A DNA stretch of 64,000 nt. Source: Dillenia suffruticosa. Lineage: Eukaryota > Streptophyta > Magnoliopsida > Dilleniales > Dilleniaceae. The position numbers and the translations under genes were made by a program. Shown in pieces: positions 9,820 to 23,400 of this stretch. Below the pieces are notes generated by a model. That model was not told the origin of the DNA. It ran no database searches and worked only from the letters and a program-made list of their open reading frames with translations. Where the stretch lies: NCBI GenBank assembly GCA_033439265.1, contig JAVTVX010000017.1, forward strand, positions 1,521,001-1,585,000, in the 5' to 3' direction. The first letter of the stretch is position 1, and each line of letters starts with the position of its first letter.

Positions 9820-12731
9820 TTTCTTGGGTTGATATATCTATGATGGTTATACAGAAAAAGGGGAGCTCTGACTGCAACTTGAGACAGGAAATAACGGGTT
9901 CAATCACCAAAGACGAGGAAGAAGTTGCTGAAACGCTGTATGCCTTGGCTGGAATGTTTTCCAAAAATGAAGCTAGGGACAAGAAAACGCAGAATGTTGA
10001 ACTATCGGTATCAAGACCATCCTTGCCAGAGGCAGGGGAGAGCTCCAATTCTGCGTATGAAGGTCTTCCAATGTTCTTATGCATCATTGATGTTATCCCC
10101 CAAGAAGAACCTCATTTAATTTGTTCATACGTTTCATATGTATTTTTGATGTGGATTACTCAATTCTGCAGCTGCAATGGAGGATTCAAAATTACTTAGC
10201 TCCCCGATGAGTGTATTTGAGTCTGCTAATATTCCTTCAGATGCAAAAGGAATGTCTCAAGCAGCTGCAGAAGGGAAGCCTTCTCAACCAATTGGAGAAC
10301 AGCCTAAGTTTACTGTCGCAGATGGTCCTGATTCTCAAATAAATCTCCAAACAATGAGTCTGTGGCCAAATGAAGTTGCCCAAGAAAGACTACTATGCAA
10401 GTCTGGCGACATTGGTCTTCCATCTGAATTAGGCTTTGAGACTGGGTAGGAGTTGTCTCTCGTGGCCCTATTTTCCTCTTTAACCTTGTGCCTTTGTTCT
10501 AAAAAGTTGTTTTCTTTTTCTCCTTTAATTCAGATCAATTGTTACGTTAAAGCAGTCTACGCAACAAGACCAAGTCCTCTCACCCGAAAGGAAAGCAACC
10601 GCTGCATTGGATCTGGTAAGCTCTATTTTAAGGCTTAGTTACAATTGGTCAACAAGCTTTAGTTGTCAAGGATGTGACTATGGGCTTTCTTGCAGGGTCC
10701 AAGTGGTGGAAGACAGGAGAAGCAACAATGCACAACCATGGAGAACAAAGGTATTGGCATTTTCTTTTGTTTTTTGTGTTAGTTGGTCACCTGAACATTG
10801 TTTGCACCCAAAACAGATGATCTACCCAAATCACACGTCATAGTGGTCCTTTTTGTTAGATAAGTACTGGGACAAAGAAATCATTTCTGGTTCTTTTTTA
10901 TTGAAGGTGTAGCATGGTGGCCAGGCGTGTCTCCCCCAGTGTTGCAAGGATCTGCAACTCAAGTTTTTTCATCGAAGTAAATTCTTCATCCTTGTTCTCA
11001 TTTTGATTCCTCAGCGATTGCAATATCTGAAGTCATGAAGTGCTTATAAATGTAATGGCTATACCAGGGCCCCTGCTGCAAAAACTCCAAGATGGCTGGA
11101 AGGTGCCAACTGTTGTGGCAGACCCAGTTCATCTGAAAGTGCTGTTCCGACTGAGAAGGTAAATACATATATATGTTGTGCTTAATGCGATTTGTCTTCT
11201 CTTATTGTTAGCGGCCAATCTTTTGTGCCACATAGATGATTCATCCCATGTTTCTTATTTCTTTTTTTTTTTTTAACCTTTGTTTGGTCATGGGATTTTA
11301 TTTTGGTTGCTTATGTGATATGCAGGTTCCCAAAATTGAAACTTTTAGAAGGCAATCGTGGAAGAGGTGTGCTTCTCATGTGCATATAAGCCAACTTATT
11401 AAAGTTCTGCAGGGAACAGAGGGGGAAAGTGGGCCTGGGTCGCAGTGTGATCTATTGATACCAAATGTAGGATCAAAGCAAGTAGTTAACATGGCACCCA
11501 GCAACCAAAACGAGATGAGAAATGTCTTAAACATAATGGTCTCAACCAACAGTAGACTAGATCTTGGTGCTGAGAGACCAGTGGATGGCACTTTTCTGCA
11601 CCCGAGGCTTATGCCAGCTACATTTGGGAGCCACAGTTCTTCAAAGCAGGCAAGCTTAGTGATAATGTTCATTGAAGTTGTTTCCGCTTTATCATAATTC
11701 TGATATTTATTATTTTTTCTGGCAGAGTTTTGATTTCTTGTCACTGTTTACTGGAGGAAGGCTCAAAACTACAGCTGGTAGCAATAGGTTAGTGGATAAT
11801 CTGGGGCCAGTTTCACAACTCAGTGTACCTAGCACAAGCTCAACTGCACCTCGAGACTCTTTCTTACCTCCCTTTTCTCTGCCTGGAACTAGCCTGTCTG
11901 CCGCTTTCCCTGATCAGCTTTCAGCAGCCATGGCAGCAGCAGCGCAGCAGGTTTTTTTTTTGGTGCCTTAATCCAATTTAGTGATTGCATCAAAGATTTT
12001 GTTTCTTCTTTAAACTCTACATTGTAGCTTCTTTGGTTTTGTGATTGTCCCTTTATTTTTTGTGAGAATGATCCTAATTGCTTTTCAATCTGTGTTAAGT
12101 TTTAAAGCTCCCTTGCGTACAGTAAATGACAAATTAATAAAATCACAAACTTGCTGAAACCAAATTTCAGAAATGCACCACTAGATTTCCTAACAGATTT
12201 GAACAGTGTAGTTACACGTTGTGCCCATGTAGTTGCTTTACTTTCTATTTATGCAATTTACTTTTGATTAAAATGAACCACTGAGGAGCAATTATTTGTC
12301 TTTTGTTGCAGCAGCTGCATTTGTCTCCATATCTCAGCAATATGTATTCTGGCCCTTCCCAATTGGGACATAGGACCTTGACAAGACAGCCACCACAACA
12401 GCAGCAGCATGCACAGATTTGGGCTGCCCAGTTGGCATCTCAATACGGGACTAGAGCAATTTCCACATCCCTTATGCAGAACTGGCAAAATGGAAGAATC
12501 GACACACCTGCTCCCGTTTCATCTACGCAAACCATCAACCCATCTTTATCACTAGACGTACTTGGGCCCAAGTATCTTCCGATCTCACCACAGCAGCAGC
12601 ATCTCCTTTCTATTACCTCCTCCGCCAGGGTTAAAAGGCAACACCAACATCTTCCCCTTCCTCTGGGCTATGTAGAGACTGGATGCGGTTTGGCGCAGCC
12701 CTTGCAGCTGTTGTGCAACGAGCACCTTTAG
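8357..12731 (+). CDS. Conserved plant protein of unknown function, Q-rich C-terminus
   Basis: Exons by splice sites and phase: 8357-8447, 8731-8939, 9059-9116, 9631-9749, 9855-10062, 10172-10445, 10534-10615, 10696-10750, 10907-10976, 11068-11158, 11326-11649, 11726-11950, 12312-12731. The sum is 2226 bases, or 741 aa. The N-terminus is basic and charged. A segment DEEEVAETLYALAGMF lies about a quarter of the way in. A WKRCASHVHISQLIKVLQ segment opens the exon at 11326. The C-terminal quarter has alanine and glutamine runs (AAMAAAAQQ, PPQQQQ). That composition suggests a nuclear or regulatory protein, but I do not recognise the family. The intron after 11649 begins GC (CAG/GCAAGC) and ends AG. 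If the first two exons are wrong, the start would be the in-frame ATG at 8844. The exon 4 end at 9749 has an alternative donor at 9708. Confidence 0.7.
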
Positions 12732-13997
12732 AAAGGGATAGGACGTGGTGGGTGAAATACTACTACTCATTGGATGTTCCCTCATCTGGTGGAACATATA
12801 TATTGGTCATTCATGATAAGAAAAAAGACTGACAAATTAAGCTGTTAGGAAAGGACACAAGAATGAAGACCTACAGAGTTGGTAGGATGATGAAACCACA
12901 CACATTCCAGGGTAAGCGTCTCATGATTATCATATTAAGGAACGCTTTGACCCATCTACCACCCAGATTATCAATTGAACTGCAGTTCTTTCTGCCACGC
13001 ACATCGGAGTTTTACTTATTTTGTTCTGTTTACTTATACAACGTCTTGCTCCGGCATCATCTTTGTTGAAAATTATGTAGGAGAGGAAATGGTTTATAGT
13101 ATAAATCAAAATGCCAAAGTTTTTGTTCCTAGTTTGTTCCATCTTCTTGTTCTGGAGGTAGGCCATGTTTTTTATGGTCATTTACAGGGTTCCCATCCAT
13201 CACCTAATTGTGGTTTGGGCATATAATTAGTTGTAGCAATTTATCAGCTCACAATTATAGATTTTTCTAAAGGAAAGGGACATCTCCACCACTATGAATT
13301 ATTTCTGCGGAAATGGTATGGGACTAACACACTGAAGACATCTCTAGTTAGCACTTGCCCTAAAACTTGTCTGCCGCCAAGAATTGTGCCGTTGAATCTA
13401 TTTTCCGAGTAAACTGCCATTCCTGCTCCAGGCATGGAGAAAACCTCCGAAGCCTACAATTAGAGAATGTTCTCTAACTCCCTGAGCAAAGAGTAACAGA
13501 CCTGCCAATGGCCGGGAGAACTCTCGAGAAATGCTTGATAACCAATAAGGTCATCAATAGCAACAACCGATGATGCTTTCCAGTGCTTTAGCCCGCTTCA
13601 AAAGGAACAAAACAACATTTGTGGGCCTAGTGATCAGCTCAAGAAACCTGCATATGGCACTCGTTTGCCCCCAATACATTGCTTCAATCCATCACAATAA
13701 GATACAGTTCAGTTTGAGGTGCACCACTAAAACACGAAGAAATTATAACCTGAATCACAAATTAACTCTGTTATACGAAGATAACAGTTATCCCAAAATG
13801 TCACTTAACATGAACAAAATATGAGGGAGGAAAGAAACTGAAGCAACCACTTCCAATAATTTTCACATATCATTACAGCTGCATACATGAACGGACAAAC
13901 AAAATATGGAAAAAAAAAAGGAACAAAATTAAATGGAAAAATTAAAAAACCAAAAACAGCTGCTCTTGAAAAGTATGGAACAGCATGAGATGTCACC
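12732..13997. other. Convergent intergenic region and 3' UTRs
   Basis: The 3' ends of the 8357 gene (+) and the AP-2 sigma gene (-) face each other here. No further coding signal was seen. ORFs in the stretch overlap on both strands and lack motifs. Confidence 0.6.
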
Positions 13998-16243
13998 TCA
14001 TTCTTGCTTCTCTAGTTCCCCCATCCTTTCAATAATTGCCTGCAATACAAATTTTAGAGAAAGTTGCAGATCTTAATACCCTGAAAGTTTGAGATTCCGT
14101 GGAACAAGAACCAAGATCTGATATAAATAAAGACAAGCACGAACCTTCTTGCTCGTCTCTTGGAGCTCCCCAGCAAGAATGAACTCATCTAAAATGAGAT
14201 AGACCTTCACCATTAAAGGAAAAAATGATGAACAGATAAAAATCATGAAAAATGGAATAGGGCAAAAGTGAACTTATATTGAAAAGGAAACATGGTACAA
14301 AGTAGTTGAGGGCATCCTTTTACATCCTCATCATTTTCATATATTAAGATCGTGAAAAATAGCTTACGGCAAAGTGCTCTAAGAATTTTCCTTTGAGCTA
14401 TTTGAGAGTTTTCCAACTTGATTTATGAGTATCAACCATTTTTGCTTTTTGCTTTTCGATAAGTAATAAGAAAAGAGCAGAATTTAAATCATAAACCATG
14501 ATTTGGTTGAGGAATCCTCTTTTTGACTCCAACTCCCACTCCATTAGTTGCTTTTCTTTCTGCTACTTAAAGTAGCTGCTTCAGCTTCAGCCACTTGAAT
14601 TTTCAATATTACTTTAATTTCTCATCAAACAAATGTCATATCTTCATCTAGAAATCCTAGCAATTCTTAGCAAATTGTCCTTATGAAAACATCAATTTGT
14701 ATTTGGGTTTAGATGGTATCTCTGCATTCTTCGTGATATTGACCACATTTGTGATCCCTATTTGTATTTTAGTGGATTGTTCCGGTATGAAAAGTTACAG
14801 GGAAGAGCATATTACAGCATCTCTAATTCATGACTTTCTAATGATCGTCATGTCTGCGAGAATTTGCCCTCCAGAAAAGGAAATATCCAATGAATTGATC
14901 CTAAATTATGCCTTCCAGGAAAAAAAATAATTGTGGCAAATATGGAATTTCTGCAAGGATTCAAAATCCTTCTAATATCATTCGAGAATAAAAATTTTTG
15001 TTGGTCACAACAAATTTCTGTTCGTTAGAATTGTTAGCGGAAGACTAAGTTCAAGATCCCGTTTCTTTCAGATCATAAACCAAGCCACGATATAATAAGC
15101 CCAGGGAGATAACAATTCCAAATAAAGGGATACAAGGGAAAACAGAAAAAAGCAGTGCCAGTGACAAACCTTGTGAAAATTGAATACCAAATCAAGCTCA
15201 CACACGTTGCTAAAGAAGTGATCCAGTATCTCTACAAATAGATGGATGCATTCTAAGTATGCTAACTCGTTGTCGGTGATATCAACACATAGCGAGAAAA
15301 ACAATCCAGCATATCGTCTGTAGATTATCTTGTGTGTACGGAACTGCAAGAAACATTCACAACTAATATTTAACCAATATTGTACAAGCACAAACCAATC
15401 AGAGCCAGTGAATTAATCACCATAGTTTAAGGAACATAACATCTATTCTTGATCTTAAACGGGATAAGACCTTTCATTAATACAATCAACTGAGCATATA
15501 GACAATTGGCACACTATCGTGAAGCATGAACCTATGACCTAAAATAATAAGAGAAGGTCCCTTACCTTGAAGTATCATCAGGTTAAAAAACTTAAAACAT
15601 TTCTACTTTTTTAACAAATTTGCAACAGATGAGTATGAGAACCTTAGTATATAAATAAAATGTGCAAGGAACTCATTAAAGTCTGTAGATTATCCATGAT
15701 ATTGTGGAACCTTAATTAACAAATATAGAAAATCTACGTCCTAAAAATTCATTAAATCCAAACAAAAGACATTTGAGACTTGGGCAGTGTTGTCACAGGA
15801 ATTTTCAGAATTAATATGCAACAGGAACAACCATTCAATAGGTTTTGGAATCAAACAAACACAAAATACGATCTTGATGGCATCTCAAACAAAGTCAAGG
15901 CAGTACAAACCTCGACAAAGTTGGTAAATTTGGGATCTCTATTCACCACCAACCGATGAACCTACAAAAATTAAATTAAACGATTCAAAACCCTAAATCG
16001 AGAATTACAAGAGAAAGAGAGAGAGAGGGATGGATCAGACCTCGTATTCAACCTTGTGTTTCTCAGAATCTTCAAGTGGAACGTAGTACTTGGCGAGGCG
16101 AGTCTTTCCTTGCCTATTCTGTAACAATATAAACCGGATCTGCATTCCCAAGGCGCCCCTCAAAATTTAAAATAACAATGATAAATAAAATTAGGGTTTC
16201 AAATAGTCAATAATCGAGAGAAAAATATAAACGAGAATACCAT
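13998..16243 (-). CDS. AP2S: AP-2 complex subunit sigma (clathrin adaptor)
   Basis: Exons on the minus strand: 16241-16243 (the ATG alone), 16041-16139, 15911-15961, 15170-15343, 14145-14204, 13998-14039. The sum is 429 bases, giving 142 aa, the exact length usual for AP-2 sigma. The protein runs [19 protein letters not shown], then [20 protein letters not shown], then [20 protein letters not shown], and ends [14 protein letters not shown]. The family is the small subunit of the heterotetrameric adaptor that links plasma-membrane cargo to clathrin in endocytosis. Sigma helps bind acidic dileucine sorting signals. All splice sites are GT-AG and every phase matches. The start codon is the last three bases of its exon, and the donor GT follows directly. 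It converges with the 8357 gene. Confidence 0.97.
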
Positions 16244-17438
16244 TTCTTTGGGGGAAAGAATCGAATTGAGCGAAGAACAGCCAAAGAACAAAGACAATCA
16301 ACAGAAAGAAAGGAAGATCCAGGGCTGATTTTTAACCTCTACTTCATCAATTCCTCGCTTCTTCTTCGAACATTGTTGAATTTGATTCGAGGGACCGATG
16401 ATCGGGGTCAAGTCTTGAGTACGTATTTAGCACGCCGTATTGGGTAATGACACGTCTCCCCAAAAACTTTTCACTTTTCTGTATTGGGCTCCTATTGGAT
16501 CTCTAGGAGAATTGAACTGAAGCTGGCCGCCCCTGATTATTAATTCCCATTGAAACGTTGTCGTTTTATTTTCCTGCTTATGGCCAAACCCTCTGTTCTT
16601 TGTTTTCTTTTTTTTTTTTTTTTTTTGGTACCGGGAACAGGAAACGCACACCGCAAGAACACACAACCTAACCGTGAGAGGAGGAGACCTCTCTATTCCT
16701 TTCCATGCCCAAGTTATAAATATACAAAATTAGTCCATAATGATCAAAACCCAAGTTAATTTTATCTTAATTTTAGCAACCTTGTTAAGAAAAATATCAA
16801 AAGAGCTCACTTAAATCTGAAAAATGGAAAAAGGCCGCCCCGGGGGGGGGAGAGAGAGAGAGAGAGAGAAGAAAATAACATAAATAAGTAGGAGAGAGGA
16901 AAAAGGTGGGGGTGAGAGAGACGGAGGGAGACGTGATGTTGTTGACAGTGGAAGAGGGAGAACAGAGCTCACAGGTGGAGAAAGACGAGAAAATTTGAGC
17001 TGTTAGGAGAGAGGGAGAAGAGGCAAACTGAACAAATTTGAGCTGTGGTTAGTAGATAAATCTATTCAAAATAAACAAGTATCTTCTACAAGAAAAGGAC
17101 AATGGAAGTCAAGCTTTCACAACTTGAAGCTCCTTCTGTGAAGAAGTTGCATAGACATCAGTAAGAAATATTCCCTATTCATAAGAGCACAGACATGAAC
17201 AGAAAACTAACAAACAGCTGGTGAAGAGACAAATCATTGATTAAAAAAATTACTCATTGTAAAGTCATGGGAATAAATTTGCAAATTCCCGAGTTTTCTT
17301 AGAATATAAAAAAGAAAAATAATAATAATGATATTTGTTCTGAATCACAAGTATTTCCTATTTTGGTTCCATTGCAACCAAATTTAAGCAGCGTCCGCAA
17401 ATGCTTAGAGCTTTATCCAAATTCGCAGAGCTGACTGT
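16244..17438. other. Intergenic: AP-2 sigma 5' side and MET1 3' flank
   Basis: This holds the AP-2 sigma 5' UTR and promoter side (16244 to about 16430), a LINE 3' fragment at 16608-16710, and a G run followed by (GA)n at 16840-16869 with purine-rich DNA beyond. No gene was seen. Confidence 0.6.
16608..16710 (-). mobile_element. LINE 3'-end fragment
   Basis: A T run followed by about 85 bases closely matches the 3' end of the LINE at 57805-58545. Shared phrases include GGAAACGCACACCG/GGAAAAGCACACCG and CTCTCTATTCCTTTCCATG. Read on the minus strand this is the last part of the element plus its A tail, so it is an extreme 5' truncation. I found no clear target-site duplication. Confidence 0.75.
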
Positions 17439-20400
17439 CTACGAAAATTTCTTCTGGTCAAGAACCTCCTTCAGCTTCCTCCCTAGGGCAAATGCCAGAG
17501 GAGGTGGAACGGCATTCCCGATCTGCCTATGTTTATGAAGGATGTTGCCGCAGAACTTGTAACTGTCTAGGAACCCCTGCATCATTTAAAACATTCAGCA
17601 GTTAGGATTGGCCCATTTAGCTGTCTCATATCATATCACAATGAAAGGATCCACAAACTCAGGATTATTTCTTTAGAAAAATTGGAGAGAATCAGAATCC
17701 AGGATTGCATCAGGTGCATTCCACGGATCCTCTGGTATCCACAAATAGCACTCTTCTTGATAACTACAGCCTTCAAAAATATAATTATTATGGACTTTTG
17801 CTGCTATGCATTCTTATATTATTATTTGCAGTTTATTTTTTCAACTATTCTTTGCGGCATAATTATGTTCTCAGTAAAGTCTCGTATTTAAATTTTTTTT
17901 GTATCACCTAGCATACCAACCGGGCAAAAAGTGAGTGAAGGCACAAGGGATATTTGAGTTACATACTTGAGATCTTGCACATTCACGGGCTGTAACAATC
18001 CTGTCCTGCTCAGGGTGAAAGCACATTCCCACCTTACCCATAGGTTGAGGGTCTGTAATCGAAGTTGGGAAGTTCCCTTCCCAGTCTAACCTTCCAAAGA
18101 GACCTTTCCACTTATTATGTCTATCGGCTGTGTTTGGCAGGCACCATGGTATCAAACTAACTAGTTGCCCAGTCGACAGTTTGATCTGTAATTGATTATA
18201 TGTCAGGATAAATGGACAAGGAAAGAAGCAAATAGGGCAATCAACTTGTTTAACATCGGAGGTAAAATGCACCTGTTCATTAGGGAGATCGCGCCAATCA
18301 GCACCTGGTCGCTTAGGAATTCTCTGGCACCTAATAAAATTAAGCTCATTCATTTCTTTTGAAATATGATCACAACAGACTGCCATATTTCCTCGAATCT
18401 TCTTCTGGAACCATGAGATTGGTTCATCTTCGTACTACACAATAAAATGGAAAACTAAGATGAGCGTACAAGGTAGACTGGTAATCAGCCAAAATTGAGG
18501 AATACCATCAGAGAGTGTTTAACATGCCTCAAGGCAAGTATTTGATGCCCCATTTCCAACTGCTGGAAGATCTCCAATTGTGTCTCTTACTGTAATTGCG
18601 CGAAATGGAGCACCACCTGAAGTACTCCTTGCTGCAGCATAATGCATATTTGCTGACAGCTTAATTTTCAACTCTGGGGCTGCAAATACATGCATTGGTT
18701 CCGGCCACTCAGGGAGAGACTCTTCGGGAGATGCTGCCCATATAAAAGCCCTTTTCCTACTCTGAGAAACGCCAAAAGCTCCAGCTTCCAGAATGCCAAA
18801 TCTCACCTTCATATAAACATGGCAATCATATACAATCAGGATCAATATAAAATATTAGACCAACAAGTAACGATGCAATGCCATTTAGCAGACTACCTGA
18901 TAGCCCATTTCAATAAGGGACGCTAAGGTTAAACGAAATGTTTGTCCTTTGTTGAAAGACACAAAATTTCGCACATTTTCTAGAAGAAAAAACCTAGGTC
19001 TGAAGAAGTCGGCAAATGATAAGAAAGCTAATATCATTTCACACTGCACTTTACTCCATGTTCCCTGGTTAAACCTGTTCATCCCAGAGAAACCCTGCAG
19101 GAAAACACAGCCTCATTGGAGTTACTATATGGTTTATTAGAAAATTTTTTGATGCCAGGCATACTTAAGACATGAGTTAAGAAGACCAACTTGACATGGA
19201 GGTCCTCCATTGATGAACTCAACTTGCCCAGGCATTGGCAAGTTTTCGATGTCCTTTTCACTTAGTGACGCAGCTAATTCATCCGCTTCTTGGGTTGAAA
19301 CACAGTCATCTATATCCCCACATTTTTCCATGATAGCCCTGCATCACAACCAGGTTACAGGATGGCACATGCTTGTCACGGGGAGAGAGGGGGGAGGGAG
19401 AGAGAAAGCCATCACTTACCTCAAAATAACATTGCAGTTATTTATAAACACCAAGGACTCTGGGTGATTGAGTTTGAATGCTTCTCCAGCAGGTTCTTCA
19501 TATTCAATTGCCCACTTAGTTTGTGAAGCACCTGCAATATTGGATAGAATGAAGCAGAGGACCTAGAATAATTGGGATTTTATGCATATAAGTCCTAAAA
19601 TGTTTGGAAAAGAAGGATACCTGATTGATGTAGTCCCTCTGACAAGCCACCACAACCAGAAAATATATCTAAGGTTGCCAAGGAATTTCCTGTTGTTGTA
19701 TCATTTTGATTTCCAATTTCTGCCTCATTTTCTCCTTCTTTACACTTGCCCTTCTTCTTCCTTGATGCAATATTGCCAGCAGAAAATCTTGTCGAGTACT
19801 TCAGTTTGATTTGAGCAGGCAACTGCGAACCAGCAAAAGATGATTCTTTACAAAATTAAGTCTACTAATTAAGCAACAACTACGGCAAGAAAATCACAGG
19901 AAAAAAAATGAAGCTCAATGAACACAATAACTAAAAAGTTCTCAAAGTTATCCAAAATAGACAGGCAGTGTGCTTTTGGTAATGACAATGAAAATGACAA
20001 ACTCACCTGCTTAAGTGATCCATTTGAAGGATCATATAGACGCTCACAAAAGAAAATGTGCTCAAAGAGTGCAGGGGCATCCAAGCAAGGAAGATCATGC
20101 TTCTTTCTAACTTCACACTTCCCTTCTATCATTTCAACAGGCACAATGCAAGTCTCTTCACTAAAGTAGACCTGGAGTTTCACAGGAAGGAACTTAAAAA
20201 TTAAGGACGGTGTACTGACACGTACAGCATACAGCTAAATGGATGAGGGAATACTAATTAGCAATTCATCAGCATTATGCATACCTCCTGAATATCAGAA
20301 CAGTAAGCCTTCTCTGCTGAAATATCCTCGGGCCTGAAAAATCTTCTAACCTTAACCTTGGTTGATTTGGCATTGACTGAATTTGTTGGGGCAATAATCT

Positions 20401-23400
20401 CCAGCAGTTGACAAACAACAAAGGCCTTTAATCCAACATTTCTCCCACATTTATGTGTTTCATATCCCTCTTCATCATCAAAAAGGGAAGGGCTTACATA
20501 TAGAAAATCATGAATGCAGTATTCAGTACCCTTGTGCACAAAACTAGTCTTCGTTGAATTGACACTAAAAGTTTCCCCTTGGGATTCCTTCACCATGCAG
20601 GACTGGCAGAAGCCAGACGCAAGACCCATGTTACCATCTGGAAGACTGACGAATGCCCCTTTCTCTGGCCAATACAGACTTTTGCAATAGTATTCAGTAG
20701 GCAATCCCTTTAATTTCCTTTCTTCCGCTTGTGCTCTATCAAGCCTATCTTCATCCAAACTAGCTTTTCTATACTCGTGTCCCCAACGAATTGACCTGAG
20801 TTTTACTGTTATGCTTTGCTTAATATCAGCGAGTTCAAAGTCCAAGCACTGATTGGTTAAGAATACTTCCCTTTCATTAGCAGCGTTTCCTAAAACAGTC
20901 TGAAATCCTCGCTGCATCAGTCTCCCATGACACATTTTTCTTTTATTTGTCGCTTCAAACATATACTCTACAAAGTATATGGCAGGAAGTTCATGTGTAT
21001 CATCCTCCACCAAAACAGAATCACCTGCAGCAATTGTGTTTCCACAAACAATGGATCTTTTATAGATGGCTTCACCAGAACATAGCTTCCCTACAGATTC
21101 CCCATCCCACATGATCTCCACACCGGTGGAGGATGATTTAGCTCGTTTGGTATTAGAATTTGGTTTCTTAGGTGATTCCAATATTACCTCTTCGTTATCA
21201 TCTTCATCATTTTCTTCACGGTCCTCAATTTCTTCATCCTGTTTAACTCCACCATTAGAAGGATCATTTGGATCCTCAGGCAAATAGTTTGAATAGTATT
21301 CCCCCCATATGCGGTTGATAAGCCTGGTAGTTGTTGCTTGCATAACCTTCCTCTTGGATGCTACGGGTGCCATACCTGCCCTTGGATTGATGTTCGATTC
21401 ACTCTTGCACACAACCAGCTTCCTCTTCACTACCAACTTGGTGTGATGCCTCTCCTCCATCTTTTTAGCAAGGCCAGTCACAAATGCACATTTCCTGATA
21501 TTATGATCAGGAAATGCTGTGAAATGTTGCAGTATGATCTGCCCATGGACCACAATATATCTTTCCACAGCCTGTGGATTAGAAGATATGTAAGTAGGAT
21601 GATCCTTCTCAAACCCAGAAACCCTTTTGACAACATCAGCAAAATTAAGTCGAGCAACTCTTGTCTGATCCTTTAATAGTACTATCATGCTTATTGCAAG
21701 TTTTATCGTCTTCAAAACTGGTTTATACCAGGCAGCATATTGCTTTGATGGTTCCCCAAGCCTATACCTGCAAGTTCAAAAGAAGCCAGTGGCATCCATC
21801 ATTAATTAAAAGAGAATTATCTGTTTACTGATAAAAGAAATGTTACAGTAACACTTTAAATGCCTGAATAATTTAACTAATTTGAAGACTCTCAATTTTA
21901 CATAAAAGCAATATTACTGGTGGATTAACTTTGGGACTCAATTCTTACTCTTTTCTCAAGGACATAGTATTTAGGATTCTCTAAGCCAAATTCCACCCAA
22001 AAGAAAGGAATCCTAAATTTTGAGAAATAATGCCAATGATAATGTTTTCTGCTTGCTAACATGCTTGATTATGACACACAGAGCTTCCTTACAGTTGCTC
22101 CAAATAGTTCTCCTAGCATATAATATGCTTTCCTAAACTACTTCAAGAATAGCTTATCAATAATTTCTGGAGCATACGCACCAAAGAGTGCAAAACTTAA
22201 CATGTTAAACCATAATAGAATGAAGAGATACGGATACACTTACCAAGCCATGTCAGTCCGTGCATATATAGTTACCATGTCTGATCCAATTTCAATGTCC
22301 CATTCCTTTATTGGGCTTAAATATACAGGCATTCCAACATCTTTTCCTTCAGCATTACTTGAAAATGACTGAGTAGCATCCGTGTCATCATATCCATTAC
22401 TCACATCATCAGTCATCATCCCTGATGCAAAAATGGTCACATCAGTTTCTGCACATGATCTCATCGGAAGAAGCTCAAGCGAAACCAGCCTCGAGTCAGA
22501 GTTGTACAATGTCCAGTTATGGAGACTCCTTCGAGGTAGGTCATCAACATGACATGTACTGGAGTCACTGTCAAACAAGATGTATTCATCTGCTTCTGGC
22601 TCAGCAGAGTCATAATATGCAGGTAAAGGATAATCTCCTGCAATCTCATCCTCATTTATCTTTATGTAGACATTTTTTGACACAGAAGCTGCAGCCTTCC
22701 TTTTATTCTGCTTCATCGATTTCCAGTATTCTTCTTCTTGCAGCAATCTTGCAAGCTTCGCATCTTCTTCTTCTTCTTCTGCAGCTGAATGAGTAGATGA
22801 GGAAGATGGCTCCCCTTCTCTAATAGCTAAAGAAGTTGCTGAACTCCCCACCTCTAATTCTTTCGTGGCTTGCAGAATATCACCACTTGTTCTACTTTCA
22901 ATCTTAAGAGCAACAAGGACTGGCAAATCAGCAAACTGTGGATCATTCTTCTTCAACGTCTCATCCAATCCGATCAGCTGATTATAAATGAAATACCCTT
23001 GAGAAATAATAAAGTCCCTCACCGACATGCCAGTGGAGAAGCACTTGCTCCTGCTCATTGAACGGACAACTTTTGCAAGCAAATCATTAAGGCTCACATT
23101 AGGGTCCCCTCCACAGGATGGTGCCAGTGCCTTGTGAACCTCGATGCAGGCCCGAGCCTTTTGAAAGAATTGATCATACAATTTTTGATAGTTTTTAGCA
23201 GGCTTGACACAATCATAATCAGCAACATCTGTTGATATCCATACGACAGGAATGCCATCTTCATAACCTGAAATGGCCCATGATTCTATCCTTCCAAAGC
23301 CTTCACATCTTACAGCTTTCTCATTCTTCTTGTTAGAAAAATCATCAAGGGGCATTATAAGGCCAGAAATAAAGATGTCATCAACTTCTAACATCTCAAG

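Noticed and set aside
10607..10843. Plus-strand frame of 78 codons
   Set aside because: It runs through an intron of the 8357 gene. The exon phase of that gene uses a different frame.
22425..22796. Plus-strand frame of 123 codons
   Set aside because: Antisense shadow of MET1 exon 2.
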